Part shown: positions 17,721 through 27,395 of the stretch, one piece after another
Layout of the letters: the number at the start of each line of letters is the position of its first letter
Numbering within the stretch: position 1 is the stretch's first letter
Assembly: GCA_027692465.1 (NCBI GenBank)
Contig: JAQEYU010000001.1
Location: 1,559,338 to 1,623,337, forward strand
DNA: 64,000 bases
Direction: 5' to 3'
Source of the DNA: Enterococcaceae bacterium OF42-14pH9A
GTDB taxonomy: Bacteria > Bacillota > Bacilli > Lactobacillales > Enterococcaceae
Notes under the pieces: generated by a model
Databases searched by the model: none
The model's input: the letters and a program-made list of their open reading frames with translations, nothing else
Told to the model about the DNA's origin: nothing
Position numbers and translations under genes: made by a program

Positions 17721-18238
17721 GGAATTCCTCCTTTAAATAAAATCAGTTATAAAAAAATAAGAACCGGATGCTGTTTTCTCTTGGTGGTTTTCCAGGGAAT
17801 TCTGTTCATTTAAGAGCGGCAGTCAAAAATCTTTGCTCTTAAATGATAACACAGTAAAAATGAAAACGTACCCAATAAGCAGAAAAATCAGGTAAGTTTA
17901 TGGGAAAACGTGAGTATTTTTTTACAGTGAAAAGAAAATGTTCGTTTGGCTCGAGGTTCTGTTCTCTGAAAATAAAAAAACTGCTACTGCCGCTTCACCG
18001 TCGCGGCAGCTGCAAATACGGCTGCGAGCAGGGATAGGGAAAATGTTATTTTTGAGAATGAAAGAAGCCCCCGTTTTTGCCGGAAAAGTGATACAATAGG
18101 AGCAAGGTCTAGACCTGTAAGCGTTTTTGCTGCAGGCAGACGAATCAGCCGCAGCGAAGGGAAATTCGTCCCGAAAAAAAGATCGTGACAAGCGACTTGC
18201 GACTGCGATTGGTCAAACCATTTCAAGGAGGAAACAGC
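17721..18238. other. Divergent spacer before the ROK kinase
   Basis: 518 nt without a convincing gene. It is AT-rich at the left (17721-17940). A TACAAT at 18092-18097 could be a -10 for the kinase gene, but no matching -35 is clear. Two GC-rich imperfect inverted repeats (CTGCCGCTTC / GCGGCAG around 17985-18012) are visible. Confidence 0.35.
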
Positions 18239-19126
18239 ATGAAATTAGCAGTATTCGATATCGGCGGCTCGGCCGTCAAATATGGTTTGTGGGAAAATCG
18301 GACCATCAGCCATACCGACAAATTCAAAACACCTGCCAGCTTTGATGAAATGAAGGCGGAAATGAAAAAAGTAGTGACTGCTTTCGGTGAAGGAATCGAA
18401 GGTGTCGCTATCAGTGCACCTGGTGCGGTCAATGTACCGGCACGGCGAATCGACGGGATCAGCGCGGTGGAATATATCCATGAACGGCCGATCTATGACC
18501 AATTAGAAGAACATCTGGGGCTTCCCGTAACTATCGAAAACGACGCCAACTGTGCCGGCATCGCCGAAGTACAGATGGGAGCCGGAAAAGATGCTGAAAA
18601 TGCTGTCTTCGTGGTAATTGGTACCGGTGTCGGCGGGGCAATCTTTATCGACCGCAAACTTTACAAAGCATCCCATCTTTTCGGCGGCGAATTTGGCCTG
18701 ATGAAGCCTCGTGGCGACCGGACACTGAGTCAGGTGGGGACCGGGGTCAAAGCAGCACTGCAATATGAAAAGATCACCAAAAAGGAAATCGATGGCAAAG
18801 CACTCTTTGAACTGCAGGAAGCCGGGGACAAGACTGCTGATCTGGTCTTGAAAGAGATGTATGACAATATCGCAGCCGTTCTGTACAACATCCAGGTTTC
18901 CATCGACCCGGACGTAGTGATCATCGGCGGCGGGATTTCCGCACGACCGGAACTGCCGGAAGAATTGGGCAGTCGGTTGTATAAAACGCTGGCCGAAGAA
19001 CGGGTGGAAGAAATTATGCCGACTATCCGCAACTGCGAGTTCCAAAATGATGCCAATCTGCTGGGGGCAGCCTTGAACTTCGAGCTGCTGCAAAAAGAAC
19101 TGCGGGAAAAAGCCTTGCGGGACTGA
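18239..19126 (+). CDS. ROK-family sugar kinase
   Basis: A 295-residue kinase of the ROK/hexokinase fold. The N-terminal phosphate loop (FDIGGSAVKYG), NDANCAGIAEVQMGAG and the GTGVGGAIF motif are present. The zinc-binding CxCGxxGCxE motif of many ROK glucokinases is missing; only FGGEFG remains at that place, as in beta-glucoside or other sugar kinases of Gram-positives. The start is the ATG after AAGGAGG. Substrate unknown; not linked in an operon to a transporter here. Confidence 0.85.
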   Translation: MKLAVFDIGGSAVKYGLWENRTISHTDKFKTPASFDEMKAEMKKVVTAFGEGIEGVAISAPGAVNVPARRIDGISAVEYIHERPIYDQLEEHLGLPVTIENDANCAGIAEVQMGAGKDAENAVFVVIGTGVGGAIFIDRKLYKASHLFGGEFGLMKPRGDRTLSQVGTGVKAALQYEKITKKEIDGKALFELQEAGDKTADLVLKEMYDNIAAVLYNIQVSIDPDVVIIGGGISARPELPEELGSRLYKTLAEERVEEIMPTIRNCEFQNDANLLGAALNFELLQKELREKALRD

Positions 19127-20017
19127 TTTCAGACACGCACTAATATTTCATCCAGCAAGCGGTTGTGTGCCGAAAAGTTTCAGAAGGCTCTCCAATCTGA
19201 TCCCGGCGTGCAGCCGCCTGCCGGACTTGCAAAGCTTCCGGTGGTATCTGCTGTTCTATTAATGAAGGAACACCTTTCGTCCAAGTTTTATGAAACTTGT
19301 ATGGGCGCAAGGTGTTTTTTGCTGCAGCAGCGGTCCGTAAATGGCACTGGGGGAGCCAGACTGAAAGCGGCTAGTATTTCATCCGGACTGGAATTAAAGC
19401 AAGCGGCCGAGTGCCGAAAAGTTTCAGAAGGCTCTCCGATCTGACTCCCGGCGTACAGCCGCCGGCCGAAGCCAACGAGAAATTCCACTTGAAGAGCAGC
19501 GGAAATTTCTCATTGTCTTGGGCCTATTGACTTCAAACTGACAGTAACGCCACTGATTTTTCAAATCAGCGGTGAACTGTCAGTAATTCATTCAAACGGT
19601 AAAATCTGTACGCCGGGGTCAGTCTCCGAGCCTTCTGAAACTTTTCTGGATGTAACCGCTGAGAAGACGGAAGAGACAGCACAATGATCGGCATGCCAGC
19701 TGGCCTGGAATCTTCGAGAAAATTGATTTGATTTCTGTCCGGATAGAACACTAGAGCTAAAAGTCAAATTATTTTGAAAATTCTCGGAAAACGTGCGGCT
19801 ATTTATGATACAATGCCAGTAAACAGTGGGATCGCAGCGGTAATGTTCGGCTTTGACGCAAAGCACAGCCGCTCACAAGCCGTTGTGTTGCAGAGATTTT
19901 CTGCTTCTGCTACTCTCAAATCAAGGCTGTCACCTGCCGCCTGTTCGCCAACGGTTGCAGACAGCCGCTCGTTTTGCGATTTCTTGAAAAACAACAAAAG
20001 TGAAGGGGTGTTTTTGT
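19127..20017. repeat. Dense repeat region between ROK kinase and glyA
   Basis: Nearly 900 nt without a supported gene. A family A end (TTTCAGACACGC, 19127-19138) abuts a family B end (CTAATATTTCATCCA, 19140). The block after it (19157-19218) recurs at 19400-19462, sharing GTGCCGAAAAGTTTCAGAAG, and again inverted around 19600-19655. A full family B element spans 19371-19754 with inverted ends CTAGTATTTCATCCGGAC and, reversed, CTAGTGTTCTATCCGGAC. The glyA promoter should lie in the last 250 nt (a TATGATACAAT stretch near 19805). Confidence 0.7.
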
Positions 20018-21262
20018 ATGACTTATCGTGATTTTGATCCGGATCTTTGGAGTGCCGTCGATCATGAGTTGAACCGCCAGCAAAATAATTTGGAGCTGAT
20101 TGCTTCTGAGAATATCGTTTCCGAAGCGGTCATGGCAGCACAAGGCAGTGTTTTGACCAATAAATATGCGGAAGGGTATCCGGGACGTCGTTATTACGGC
20201 GGGTGTGAATTCATCGATGTGGTAGAGAACCTCGCCATCGACCGGGCCAAAGAACTTTTCGGTTCCAAATATGTCAATGTACAACCTCATTCAGGCTCGC
20301 AAGCCAATACTGCAGCCTATCTGGCTTTGATCGAAGCCGGTGATACCGTGCTGGGGATGGATCTTTCAGCCGGCGGGCATTTGACCCATGGCTCACCGGT
20401 GAATTTTTCCGGTAAGACGTATCATTTTGTCAGCTATGGGGTGGATCCAACGACTGAAGTTATCGATTACGATGTGGTGCGCATTTTGGCTCGCAAGCAT
20501 CAGCCCAAGTTGATCGTGGCCGGTGCCAGTGCCTATTCCCGGACAATCGATTTTGCGAAGTTCCGGGAGATCGCCGATGAAGTAGGGGCCAAATTGATGG
20601 TGGATATGGCTCATATCGCCGGGCTGGTAGCTGCCGGCCTGCATCCGTCACCGGTTCCTTACGCGGACATCACCACTACGACTACTCATAAAACACTGCG
20701 GGGACCTCGTGGCGGGATGGTCCTGACCAATGATGAAGCGCTGGCCAAAAAGATCAATTCTGCCGTTTTCCCGGGGATCCAGGGCGGCCCGTTGGAACAC
20801 GTCATCGCAGCCAAAGCTGTTTCCTTCAAAGAAGCACTGGCACCTGAATTTAAGGATTATGCCCAGCAGGTCATCGACAATGCCCAAGCGATGGCACGGG
20901 TCTTCAATCAGGCACCGGAAGCCCGCTTAGTATCAGGGGCAACCGACAACCACCTGCTTTTAATCGATGTGCGGGGCTTTGACCTGAATGGAAAAGAAGC
21001 CGAGGCAATCCTGGACAACGTGAGCATCACTGCCAACAAGAACTCGATTCCCTTTGAGTCTTTGAGTCCCTTCAAAACCAGTGGTATCCGGGTGGGCACC
21101 CCGGCGATTACCAGCCGCGGCTTTGGTACCGAGGATGCAGTGGAAGTGGCTAAATTAGTCGTGCGGGCACTGCGGGAGCGTGACAACGAAGAAGCGCTGG
21201 ATCAGATTCGTGCGGAAGTGAAGGCATTGACCGAAAAATATCCGTTGTATCCGAATTTGTAA
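20018..21262 (+). CDS. glyA: Serine hydroxymethyltransferase
   Basis: A PLP enzyme interconverting serine plus tetrahydrofolate with glycine plus 5,10-methylene-tetrahydrofolate, the main one-carbon entry. Length 414, typical. Recognisable: [19 protein letters not shown] at the N-terminus, [15 protein letters not shown], and the PLP lysine in [14 protein letters not shown]. The ATG at 20018 follows a GAAGGGGTG site; the longer in-frame extension lacks one. One-carbon units made here would feed the methionine synthase at the left of the window, although the genes are not adjacent. Confidence 0.95.
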   Translation: MTYRDFDPDLWSAVDHELNRQQNNLELIASENIVSEAVMAAQGSVLTNKYAEGYPGRRYYGGCEFIDVVENLAIDRAKELFGSKYVNVQPHSGSQANTAAYLALIEAGDTVLGMDLSAGGHLTHGSPVNFSGKTYHFVSYGVDPTTEVIDYDVVRILARKHQPKLIVAGASAYSRTIDFAKFREIADEVGAKLMVDMAHIAGLVAAGLHPSPVPYADITTTTTHKTLRGPRGGMVLTNDEALAKKINSAVFPGIQGGPLEHVIAAKAVSFKEALAPEFKDYAQQVIDNAQAMARVFNQAPEARLVSGATDNHLLLIDVRGFDLNGKEAEAILDNVSITANKNSIPFESLSPFKTSGIRVGTPAITSRGFGTEDAVEVAKLVVRALRERDNEEALDQIRAEVKALTEKYPLYPNL

Positions 21263-21297
21263 TTTTATTATTGACTAAAGATTGACATGATAAGAGT

Positions 21298-21327
21298 GCC
21301 GTAGTCCAGAGAGGCTGCGGCTTTTTT
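21298..21327 (+). terminator. Terminator after glyA
   Basis: Stem GCCGTAG/CTGCGGC with one G-T pair, followed by TTTTTT. Confidence 0.7.
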
Positions 21328-21433
21328 ATTTTAAATTTTCAGACAACATAGACAGCTGTCAGCAAAGGGAGTACAATGATGGAAATTTAAGAAGCATGCG
21401 GTGGTCGGCTGGGCGCAAAGCCCACGAATCAGC

Positions 21434-21588
21434 GTGTGTCTGAAAATACCGGTGAGATTCAACAGCCTGTGTACTTGTCGGAATCAAGGCGTAAAGCCAG
21501 CGTATGGAATGCTGAAGCTGATACATTTACGCTTTCGATTGCGGTGAAAAGGACCAAAATATCTGCCACTGGAGTTTTCAGACACGCC
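21434..21588. repeat. Interspersed repeat family A, full copy with inverted ends
   Basis: A roughly 155-bp element. The left end is GTGTGTCTGAAAATACCGG and the right end in reverse complement is GCGTGTCTGAAAACTCCAG, forming imperfect terminal inverted repeats. No gene inside. The right 46 bp match 16756-16799. Size and ends resemble a MITE or other non-autonomous element. Confidence 0.7.
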
Positions 21589-21622
21589 CTAAGTACCGAC
21601 TACGAGAAAGCGGGGGAAAACA

Positions 21623-22387
21623 ATGATTGAATTTCAGCAGGTAACAAAAAAATATGACAGTAAAACGGCCTTGGATCGATTGAATCTGCAGATCAAGACC
21701 GGCGAGATTTTCGGCTTTTTGGGACACAACGGGGCCGGCAAATCCACCACCATCAAAAGTCTGGTCTCGGTGATCGAACCTACCAGCGGCAAAATCATCG
21801 TGGACGGCAAAGAATTGAGTGACAATCGCCTGGAAATTAAAAAGCGGATCGGCTATGTTCCTGATACACCGGACCTGTTTCTGCAGTTGTCTGCCGGTGA
21901 ATACTGGGACCTGATTGCGGCCGCTTACGAGTTGTCTGACGCTAAGAAAAAAGAACGGTTGGAAGAGTTGGCAGGCTTGTTTGACATGCTGTCTCATCAA
22001 GATGAAGCAATCGGCAGCTTTTCCCACGGGATGCGGCAAAAGACAATCCTGATCGGCGCATTGTTGCCGGATCCGGATATCTGGGTCTTGGATGAACCGA
22101 TGACCGGGCTGGACCCGCAAGCCTCCTTTGACTTGAAGGAAATGATGAAAAAACACGCCGCTCGGGGCAACACGGTGATCTTCTCGACCCACGTTTTGGA
22201 CACGGCGCAGCAGCTGTGCGACGAGCTGGCGATTTTGAAAAAAGGCGAGCTGATCTATAACGGCAACACCGACGACCTGCTGGCGCAATCACCGGGCGAA
22301 TCGCTGGAGGCTATCTATCTGAAGATGGCCGGTCGCCAATCAGACAGTGAAGTGGTGGCAAGGTTGGAGGGTGAGGCCCATGAATAA
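21623..22387 (+). CDS. ABC transporter ATP-binding protein
   Basis: A 254-residue ABC ATPase: Walker A GHNGAGKST, signature-like FSHGMRQK, Walker B IWVLDEP and the H-loop STHVLD are all in place. The last codons overlap the next gene by 8 nt, so it is co-translated with the membrane partner. Exporters with this organisation often move lipids, peptides or drugs; the substrate is unknown. Confidence 0.9.
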   Translation: MIEFQQVTKKYDSKTALDRLNLQIKTGEIFGFLGHNGAGKSTTIKSLVSVIEPTSGKIIVDGKELSDNRLEIKKRIGYVPDTPDLFLQLSAGEYWDLIAAAYELSDAKKKERLEELAGLFDMLSHQDEAIGSFSHGMRQKTILIGALLPDPDIWVLDEPMTGLDPQASFDLKEMMKKHAARGNTVIFSTHVLDTAQQLCDELAILKKGELIYNGNTDDLLAQSPGESLEAIYLKMAGRQSDSEVVARLEGEAHE

Positions 22388-24050
22388 ACAAAAACTGGGG
22401 GCATTGATCCGGACCTCACTGCGTTATGCCAACCCGCAATACACCGAGCAGGCCCGTAAAAAAGGCAAAAGCGGCGCAACGCTGACCCGCTCCTTGATCT
22501 TGCAGTTTGTTTTTCTGGCGGGATTGTTCACTGTTATGTACGGCGGAATCCTCTTTTTGACGGATTTTTCCCGCATGCCCGGTTATTTTACGATGTATGT
22601 CGGTCTTTTCGGAGTCCTGGCGCTGTCGCAAGGCATTTCAGTAATCTACAATGTCTTTTTTGAAAGCAAAGACTTGGGGGCTTACCTGCCGCTGCCTTTT
22701 CAACAGGCGGAGATCTTTCTTTCCAAGATTCTGGTAGTGATGCTGACGGTCGTGCCCCTTGTCCTGCCGCTGATGGTCCTGTTTGGACTGACCGCCTGGC
22801 AATCCGGCATTGTGATCCCTTTGGCGGCTATCCTTGGCATTATAGGCTTTCTGCTGTTTTTAGGGATCATGCTGTTTGTGTGTGCGCTGATTGTTTTGGG
22901 ATTGACCCGCACCAAGCTGTTCCAAAAGCATAAAAAATTGATGACCACCGGATTGATGGTCCTTTCCACCGGGATCGCAGTAATCGGTGTCCTGGTGATG
23001 CAAAACAGTGGGCACGTGGATTATTCGGAAACAGGTGGCCAGCTGCCGGATCGCGGCATCCTGCTGCCGTTTCTGCCGGTTTACTGGGCCATCAACCGAC
23101 CTTTCAGTTGGCAAGGGCTGCTCGGTTGGGGACTTTTACTGGGGCTTTTTCTGGCATTGGCACTGATCATCAAGGTTTTCTTTTTACCGCGGCTTTACGA
23201 GCAGCTGACAGAAATCTCTACTGCTCAGGCGGTAGTCAAACGCAAACGCAAAGACGGTCAGACACTGAACCAGCTATTGCGTTCGTATAATTTCCAACTG
23301 ATTAAAGATCCGAACCTGGCGATGCAGGTGCTGTCCAGTTCCGTAGTAATGCCGGTGGTCCTGCTGATTTCTTCCGGCGGTGCCGTTCGCAATCTGTTTG
23401 ACAATCTGCCGAATAAACTGGCCGGTGTGACCTTTGCCGGCGGGCTGTTGTTGACGTTTTTGTCTGCCAATTCGACATCCTTTGTGGCAAACATCATTTC
23501 ACTGGATCGGGAAAATTATGATTTCATCAATACCTTGCCGATTTCCAAGAAAGATTATTTGAAGCAGAAATTTCTGGTGGGCTACCTGATTCAAGCCGGG
23601 ATCGGCATCGTGATGGCAATCGTGGGTGTTGTGATGCTGAAACTGTCGCCGCTGTTGGCAGTCTCACTGGTTTTGGGAACGTTGGTGGGCAGCTTTGTGA
23701 TGAGCCTGTTTTATTTTGCCAGGGATCATCGTCTGCTCATGACCAATTGGACCAGCGTCACGCAGCTGTTTCAACGAGGCGGCGGCACCTGGTTAATGGT
23801 GATTGTGATGTTTGTGGGCATGTTTGTGGGCTTTGCGGCGATCGGTTTTTATGCTGTCGCAGCGATGGCATTGCCGTTTGCACCGTTGAATATTATCGTA
23901 ATCGGCGTTTTACTGCTGATTTGCGCAGCGGTGACTGCTTATTTCAAGACCCAGTTTTGGAACAAGCTGGATACGCTGGATTGGCAGCGGCGCATCACCT
24001 TGAGTAAAAAGACGGACCCAGACAAGAAAGCTCCTAAAAAATTCCGTTGA
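22380..24050 (+). CDS. ABC exporter membrane protein
   Basis: A 556-residue polytopic membrane protein with about twelve hydrophobic segments in two halves, partner of the ATPase just upstream. The ATG at 22380 has GGAGGG 8 nt upstream. There is a basic N-terminus (QARKKGKSGA) and a Lys-rich C-terminal tail. It resembles the large ABC-2-like permeases of Gram-positives; no specific family is claimed. Confidence 0.8.
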   Translation: MNKQKLGALIRTSLRYANPQYTEQARKKGKSGATLTRSLILQFVFLAGLFTVMYGGILFLTDFSRMPGYFTMYVGLFGVLALSQGISVIYNVFFESKDLGAYLPLPFQQAEIFLSKILVVMLTVVPLVLPLMVLFGLTAWQSGIVIPLAAILGIIGFLLFLGIMLFVCALIVLGLTRTKLFQKHKKLMTTGLMVLSTGIAVIGVLVMQNSGHVDYSETGGQLPDRGILLPFLPVYWAINRPFSWQGLLGWGLLLGLFLALALIIKVFFLPRLYEQLTEISTAQAVVKRKRKDGQTLNQLLRSYNFQLIKDPNLAMQVLSSSVVMPVVLLISSGGAVRNLFDNLPNKLAGVTFAGGLLLTFLSANSTSFVANIISLDRENYDFINTLPISKKDYLKQKFLVGYLIQAGIGIVMAIVGVVMLKLSPLLAVSLVLGTLVGSFVMSLFYFARDHRLLMTNWTSVTQLFQRGGGTWLMVIVMFVGMFVGFAAIGFYAVAAMALPFAPLNIIVIGVLLLICAAVTAYFKTQFWNKLDTLDWQRRITLSKKTDPDKKAPKKFR

Positions 24051-24093
24051 TCCCGGGTGCAGCTGTTTTCCCGAAGTTTCCTGATACGCTCTA

Positions 24094-24135
24094 AACTCCC
24101 GAATCACGGCAAAAGCCGCTGCGGGAGTTTTTTTC
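24094..24135 (+). terminator. Terminator after the ABC exporter
   Basis: Stem AACTCCCG/CGGGAGTT followed by seven T residues. Confidence 0.85.
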
Positions 24136-24391
24136 GTAAAAGGCGGATCGACAGGCACCGCAAGAGTCATAGATAAGAATGACTGGACGGCGGCTTTCGG
24201 TTTTGTGAGGAAAGCTTTTGATTGCTGCTGACTTGGAGAAAGGAATATTCTACTTTCCGGCTTTTGTCAGTTGTGGGATTCGGTGTCTTGCATTACAATA
24301 AAAGAAAACCGCCCACTTATAAAGGCATGTTTTCCGACATGTCTGAGAAAACAAAATTTCGTATAAGCGGGGCAATCAAGGAGTGTACACC
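24136..24391. other. Leader region of upp
   Basis: About 250 nt with no gene. I looked for a pyrimidine-responsive (PyrR-type) attenuator but saw no clear anti-antiterminator or terminator pair. Confidence 0.3.
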
Positions 24392-25021
24392 ATGGGCAAA
24401 TTCCAAGTGATCGACCATCCGTTGATCCAACACAAACTGACCATCATCCGAGACAAAAATACCGGGACTAAAGTATTTCGCGAAGTAGTCGATGAAATCG
24501 CGATGCTGATGGCCTATGAAGTTTCCCGCGATATGCCGTTGGAAGACGTGGAGATCGAAACGCCGATCGGCAAATCCACCCAGAAAATGCTTTCCGGAAA
24601 AAAAGTAGCGGTTGTCCCTATTCTGCGGGCAGGTATCGGCATGGTAGACGGGATTTTGGAACTGATCCCGGCAGCCAAGGTGGGCCATATCGGCATGTAC
24701 CGTGACGAAGAAACGTTGGAACCTCACGAATACTTCTTCAAAATGCCGGAAGATATCGCCAGTCGTCAGCTTTTCGTCGTAGATCCGATGTTGGCTACCG
24801 GTGGTTCAGCAATCATGGCGATCGACTCCTTGAAAAAACGAGGGGCTTCAAATATCAAGTTTGTCTGTCTGGTGGCGGCTCCTGAGGGTGTCAAGGCACT
24901 GCAGGATGCACATCCGGATATCGACATTTATACGGCAGCGTTGGATGATCATTTGAACGAACACGGCTACATCGTACCGGGTCTCGGGGATGCCGGTGAC
25001 CGCTTGTTCGGTACCAAATAA
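24392..25021 (+). CDS. upp: Uracil phosphoribosyltransferase
   Basis: Salvages uracil with PRPP to UMP. 209 residues, the usual size. The PRPP-binding signature [13 protein letters not shown] and the C-terminal uracil-binding PGLGDAGDR are clear. The start is the ATG 8 nt after AAGGAG. Confidence 0.96.
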   Translation: MGKFQVIDHPLIQHKLTIIRDKNTGTKVFREVVDEIAMLMAYEVSRDMPLEDVEIETPIGKSTQKMLSGKKVAVVPILRAGIGMVDGILELIPAAKVGHIGMYRDEETLEPHEYFFKMPEDIASRQLFVVDPMLATGGSAIMAIDSLKKRGASNIKFVCLVAAPEGVKALQDAHPDIDIYTAALDDHLNEHGYIVPGLGDAGDRLFGTK

Positions 25022-25043
25022 ACGATATAAAAGCTGTCAGCTG

Positions 25044-25078
25044 AAAGTCGATCGGGAAAAGCTCCGGTCGACTTTTTT
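25044..25078 (+). terminator. Terminator after upp
   Basis: Stem AAAGTCGATCGG/CCGGTCGACTTT (one G-T type pair) followed by T residues. Confidence 0.85.
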
Positions 25079-25173
25079 ATTACCAAGGAATCCGGTAAGC
25101 TGATCGCCGGCGCAATTGCGGCCGGCGGGCGAGTCCGGCAGCAGAGAAAAAATAGTCGATGGGGGATGCATCA

Positions 25174-25974
25174 ATGAAACTGGAATTTTTTGAAGGAATG
25201 CATGGTCGGATGTCGTACGTTTTGCAGGCAGGAGAACCGGGGCGGCCCATGCTGGTGTTTATGGCCGGCTTCGGATCTGACAACAACTATCTGCAGTTGA
25301 AAAATATCGCCCGGCGAATCGATGACCGCTTTACCAAGCTGTTCATTGATCGACTGGGGGTCGGTAAAAGTGACGAAACGACAGTGCCGCGAACCTGGCA
25401 GAACATCGTCGCCGAACTGCACGAGATGATTGGAACTTTGCAGGAGGGCCCGGTTATCTTTTTTGCCCATTCTGCCAACGGTCCGATTTCGTTGGCCTAT
25501 GGGCTGCGCTACCCGGAACAAGTTGCCGGCCTGCTCCTGAGCGAGCCGACGACCGTCAAGGCTGAAGAATGGTTTGCCACCCCGGCCTACAAGGAAGCCA
25601 TCAGTTGGCTTAAAGAGTTGACGCCTGAGCAACAAGAGGCTGTGACGAAAGATCAGGAGCTTACTCCTGAAGAAGAACAGCTGCTGGAGGAATCGGAGCA
25701 TCCCTTTGTCGAGGGAACGGCCCTTTACGGGGAGTACCTGGCCGCTGATCAGAATCTGTCGGAAATCGCAGTAACTGCCGCTGCTGCTGTTCAGCTGCCG
25801 CCGATTCTGATTTTTTCCCGACCTTTCAGGGAACAGGAATACCGGCAGTCGGAGTATGCCGGTGAAAAGACGCAGCTGTCTTTTTTGCAGGGGCATCACG
25901 CACTGTATCTGGCCCAACCGGACACCGTGGCTGACCTTACCAACGACTGGTTGGCTGCGAATTTCGGTGATTGA
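25174..25974 (+). CDS. Alpha/beta hydrolase
   Basis: A 266-residue hydrolase of the alpha/beta fold with the nucleophile elbow FAHSANG (serine about residue 98), an acid in the C-terminal half and the catalytic histidine in LQGHHALYL. The strand-turn MLVFMAGFGSDNNY near the N-terminus fits an oxyanion-hole loop. Substrate unknown. It is the last chromosomal gene before the tRNA that hosts the prophage. Confidence 0.8.
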   Translation: MKLEFFEGMHGRMSYVLQAGEPGRPMLVFMAGFGSDNNYLQLKNIARRIDDRFTKLFIDRLGVGKSDETTVPRTWQNIVAELHEMIGTLQEGPVIFFAHSANGPISLAYGLRYPEQVAGLLLSEPTTVKAEEWFATPAYKEAISWLKELTPEQQEAVTKDQELTPEEEQLLEESEHPFVEGTALYGEYLAADQNLSEIAVTAAAAVQLPPILIFSRPFREQEYRQSEYAGEKTQLSFLQGHHALYLAQPDTVADLTNDWLAANFGD

Positions 25975-25994
25975 AGAAAAAGCTGTTTTTTTAC

Positions 25995-26023
25995 TTTACA
26001 AATGACTGCTTTTTCACTATACT
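25995..26023 (+). promoter_or_regulatory. Promoter of tRNA-Thr
   Basis: TTTACA (25995-26000), 17-nt spacer, TATACT (26018-26023), 29 nt before the tRNA 5' end. Confidence 0.75.
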
Positions 26024-26052
26024 TTTATTCGTTGACATCGTCGCAACGAATG

Positions 26053-26125
26053 GCCGACTTAGCTCAGTTGGTAGAGCAACGCACTCGTAACGCGTAGGTC
26101 GTAGGTTCGATCCCTATAGTCGGCA
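26053..26125 (+). tRNA. tRNA-Thr (anticodon CGT), prophage attachment gene
   Basis: A 73-nt cloverleaf: acceptor GCCGACT/AGTCGGC, D arm GCTC/GAGC, anticodon loop CTCGTAA giving CGT, T loop GGTTCGATCC region, discriminator A. CCA is not encoded. The anticodon stem has an A-C mismatch at its closing pair next to the loop. Its 3' 43 nt and terminator are duplicated at 60815-60895, so the prophage entered here while leaving a complete tRNA at attL. Confidence 0.95.
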
Positions 26126-26163
26126 TAGCGGAAACCCTTTGAAAATCAAGGGTTTCTTTTTTT
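26083..26163 (+). repeat. attL core, 81-bp direct repeat
   Basis: Identical to 60815-60895 over 81 bp. It spans the anticodon loop through the 3' end of the tRNA and the GAAACCCTTTG.../CAAGGGTTTC terminator hairpin that follows. The match ends at a T run (A versus G after it). Confidence 0.95.
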
Positions 26164-26318
26164 ATGATTTACGATGGAAATTATTTTGGGGCAGGCTTTG
26201 GGGCAGAGAATTTATAAAACTATGTAAAAATAACAATGTTTTGAACGGTTGCGGACTGTAGTACGCCCCTCGATCTGTTAAAATGGACGGTAGTCCACCA
26301 TTGAAAGAGGGGTAAAGT
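26164..26318 (+). promoter_or_regulatory. Left prophage end with a repeated GGAC motif
   Basis: Two related sites GGACTGTAGT (26253-26262) and GGACGGTAGT (26285-26294) lie 32 bp apart just upstream of a small helix-turn-helix gene. They could be its operators; this is inference. Confidence 0.35.
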
Positions 26319-26537
26319 ATGTCTGTCGCAGATACTGAAATCATGCACGAAGTACTAGAAAAATATACCGCCAATCAGATAGCGAATGGTTCAGGTGTAT
26401 CTCTAAGTACTGTCCAAAAACTAAAGTCAGGGACCAGAGATGTAATGCGGTTGAACCTTGCTGATGCAATCAAACTGACTGAGTTTGGCAGGAAGAATAG
26501 CAGTGCTGTGATTGAAATATATACATCGAACTTATGA
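26319..26537 (+). CDS. Small helix-turn-helix protein at the prophage left end
   Basis: A 72-residue protein with a clear helix-turn-helix pattern (YTANQIANGSGVSLSTVQKL). It is plus-strand, opposite to the late operon, and only 155 nt from attL, so it is probably expressed from the lysogen or acts independently of the lytic programme. It is followed by a hairpin (AAGCCACCAGACC.../GGTCTGGTGGCTT-like arms, 26555-26592) that separates it from the convergent endolysin. Function unknown. Confidence 0.65.
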   Translation: MSVADTEIMHEVLEKYTANQIANGSGVSLSTVQKLKSGTRDVMRLNLADAIKLTEFGRKNSSAVIEIYTSNL

Positions 26538-26597
26538 CCAACCATTAAACGCAAAAAAGCCACCAGACCTCAATTAAGAGACCTGGTGGCTTTAGTT

Positions 26598-27395
26598 TTA
26601 TCCTTTATTGATTTTATCTTGAACTGGCTGCCAATAGGTCCCTAGTAGCGCCTTGCGATCTGCACCGTTGCCATACACTCCAGTCAGCGTTTGCTTAACT
26701 AAAATATCCACTGTTTTGGCAGCAAGACCATCAGGATTTGTCCGATGATTGATGATAGCCTGCACACCTGGAAAAAGATGCCCCAGATTTTTCTCACGGT
26801 CTTTTCCGTTTCCGTATTTTCCAGCTGCCGCGTCAGTTGCCAGTTTTTCCAACGATGGCAATTTTGATGTGCCGGCAGATGAACCACCGGACCCGCTACC
26901 ACCTGATGCCACATATTTTGGACGGGCGTATCCTCGAATATATCCCCAGCCCGTCGAGATTGTCCGACGTTTAACCTGACCGCCATAGTTACCTTCGATT
27001 ACCGTGATCGTGCCAGCTTCTGCTTTCTCGACGAACCCGATATGATCAGCCCAGTCATCGTTTGGCTGTTTGGATTTGTCCCAATTGTAAGTGATAATAT
27101 CGCCGGGCTTAGGTGTGATGGTCCCATCCTCAATCCAAATACCAAGTTTTTTAAAGATTGCAATATGACGTTCTACGCCACATTCTCGTCCGATGAGATC
27201 CGTAGCGCCGGCCGTGATTGCCACAAAACTGATGAAAGTATCACACCAGTCGTCGTGATAGCCGACTGCGTATCCTTGAGGTAAGGGTTTGACGCTGTTG
27301 TACTTGTCAATGATTGCCCGATGCTGGGCACTACCTGTAGTGACACCCATGTATTTTCGTGCGGTATCTAAAACATTAGTTGCTGTTGCTGTCAT
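26598..27395 (-). CDS. Endolysin: CHAP amidase/endopeptidase with CW_7-type wall-binding repeats
   Basis: A 265-residue peptidoglycan hydrolase released at lysis. The N-terminal CHAP domain has catalytic Cys in DDWCDTFISF (about 51) and His in WADHIGFVE (about 117). After a Gly/Ser linker (about 165-180) two repeats follow with YGNG..R...LG..W/F..VQ..IN, the pattern of CW_7 wall-binding modules. No signal peptide, so it depends on the holin. Start codon overlaps the holin stop by 4 nt. Confidence 0.92.
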   Translation of the reverse strand: MTATATNVLDTARKYMGVTTGSAQHRAIIDKYNSVKPLPQGYAVGYHDDWCDTFISFVAITAGATDLIGRECGVERHIAIFKKLGIWIEDGTITPKPGDIITYNWDKSKQPNDDWADHIGFVEKAEAGTITVIEGNYGGQVKRRTISTGWGYIRGYARPKYVASGGSGSGGSSAGTSKLPSLEKLATDAAAGKYGNGKDREKNLGHLFPGVQAIINHRTNPDGLAAKTVDILVKQTLTGVYGNGADRKALLGTYWQPVQDKINKG

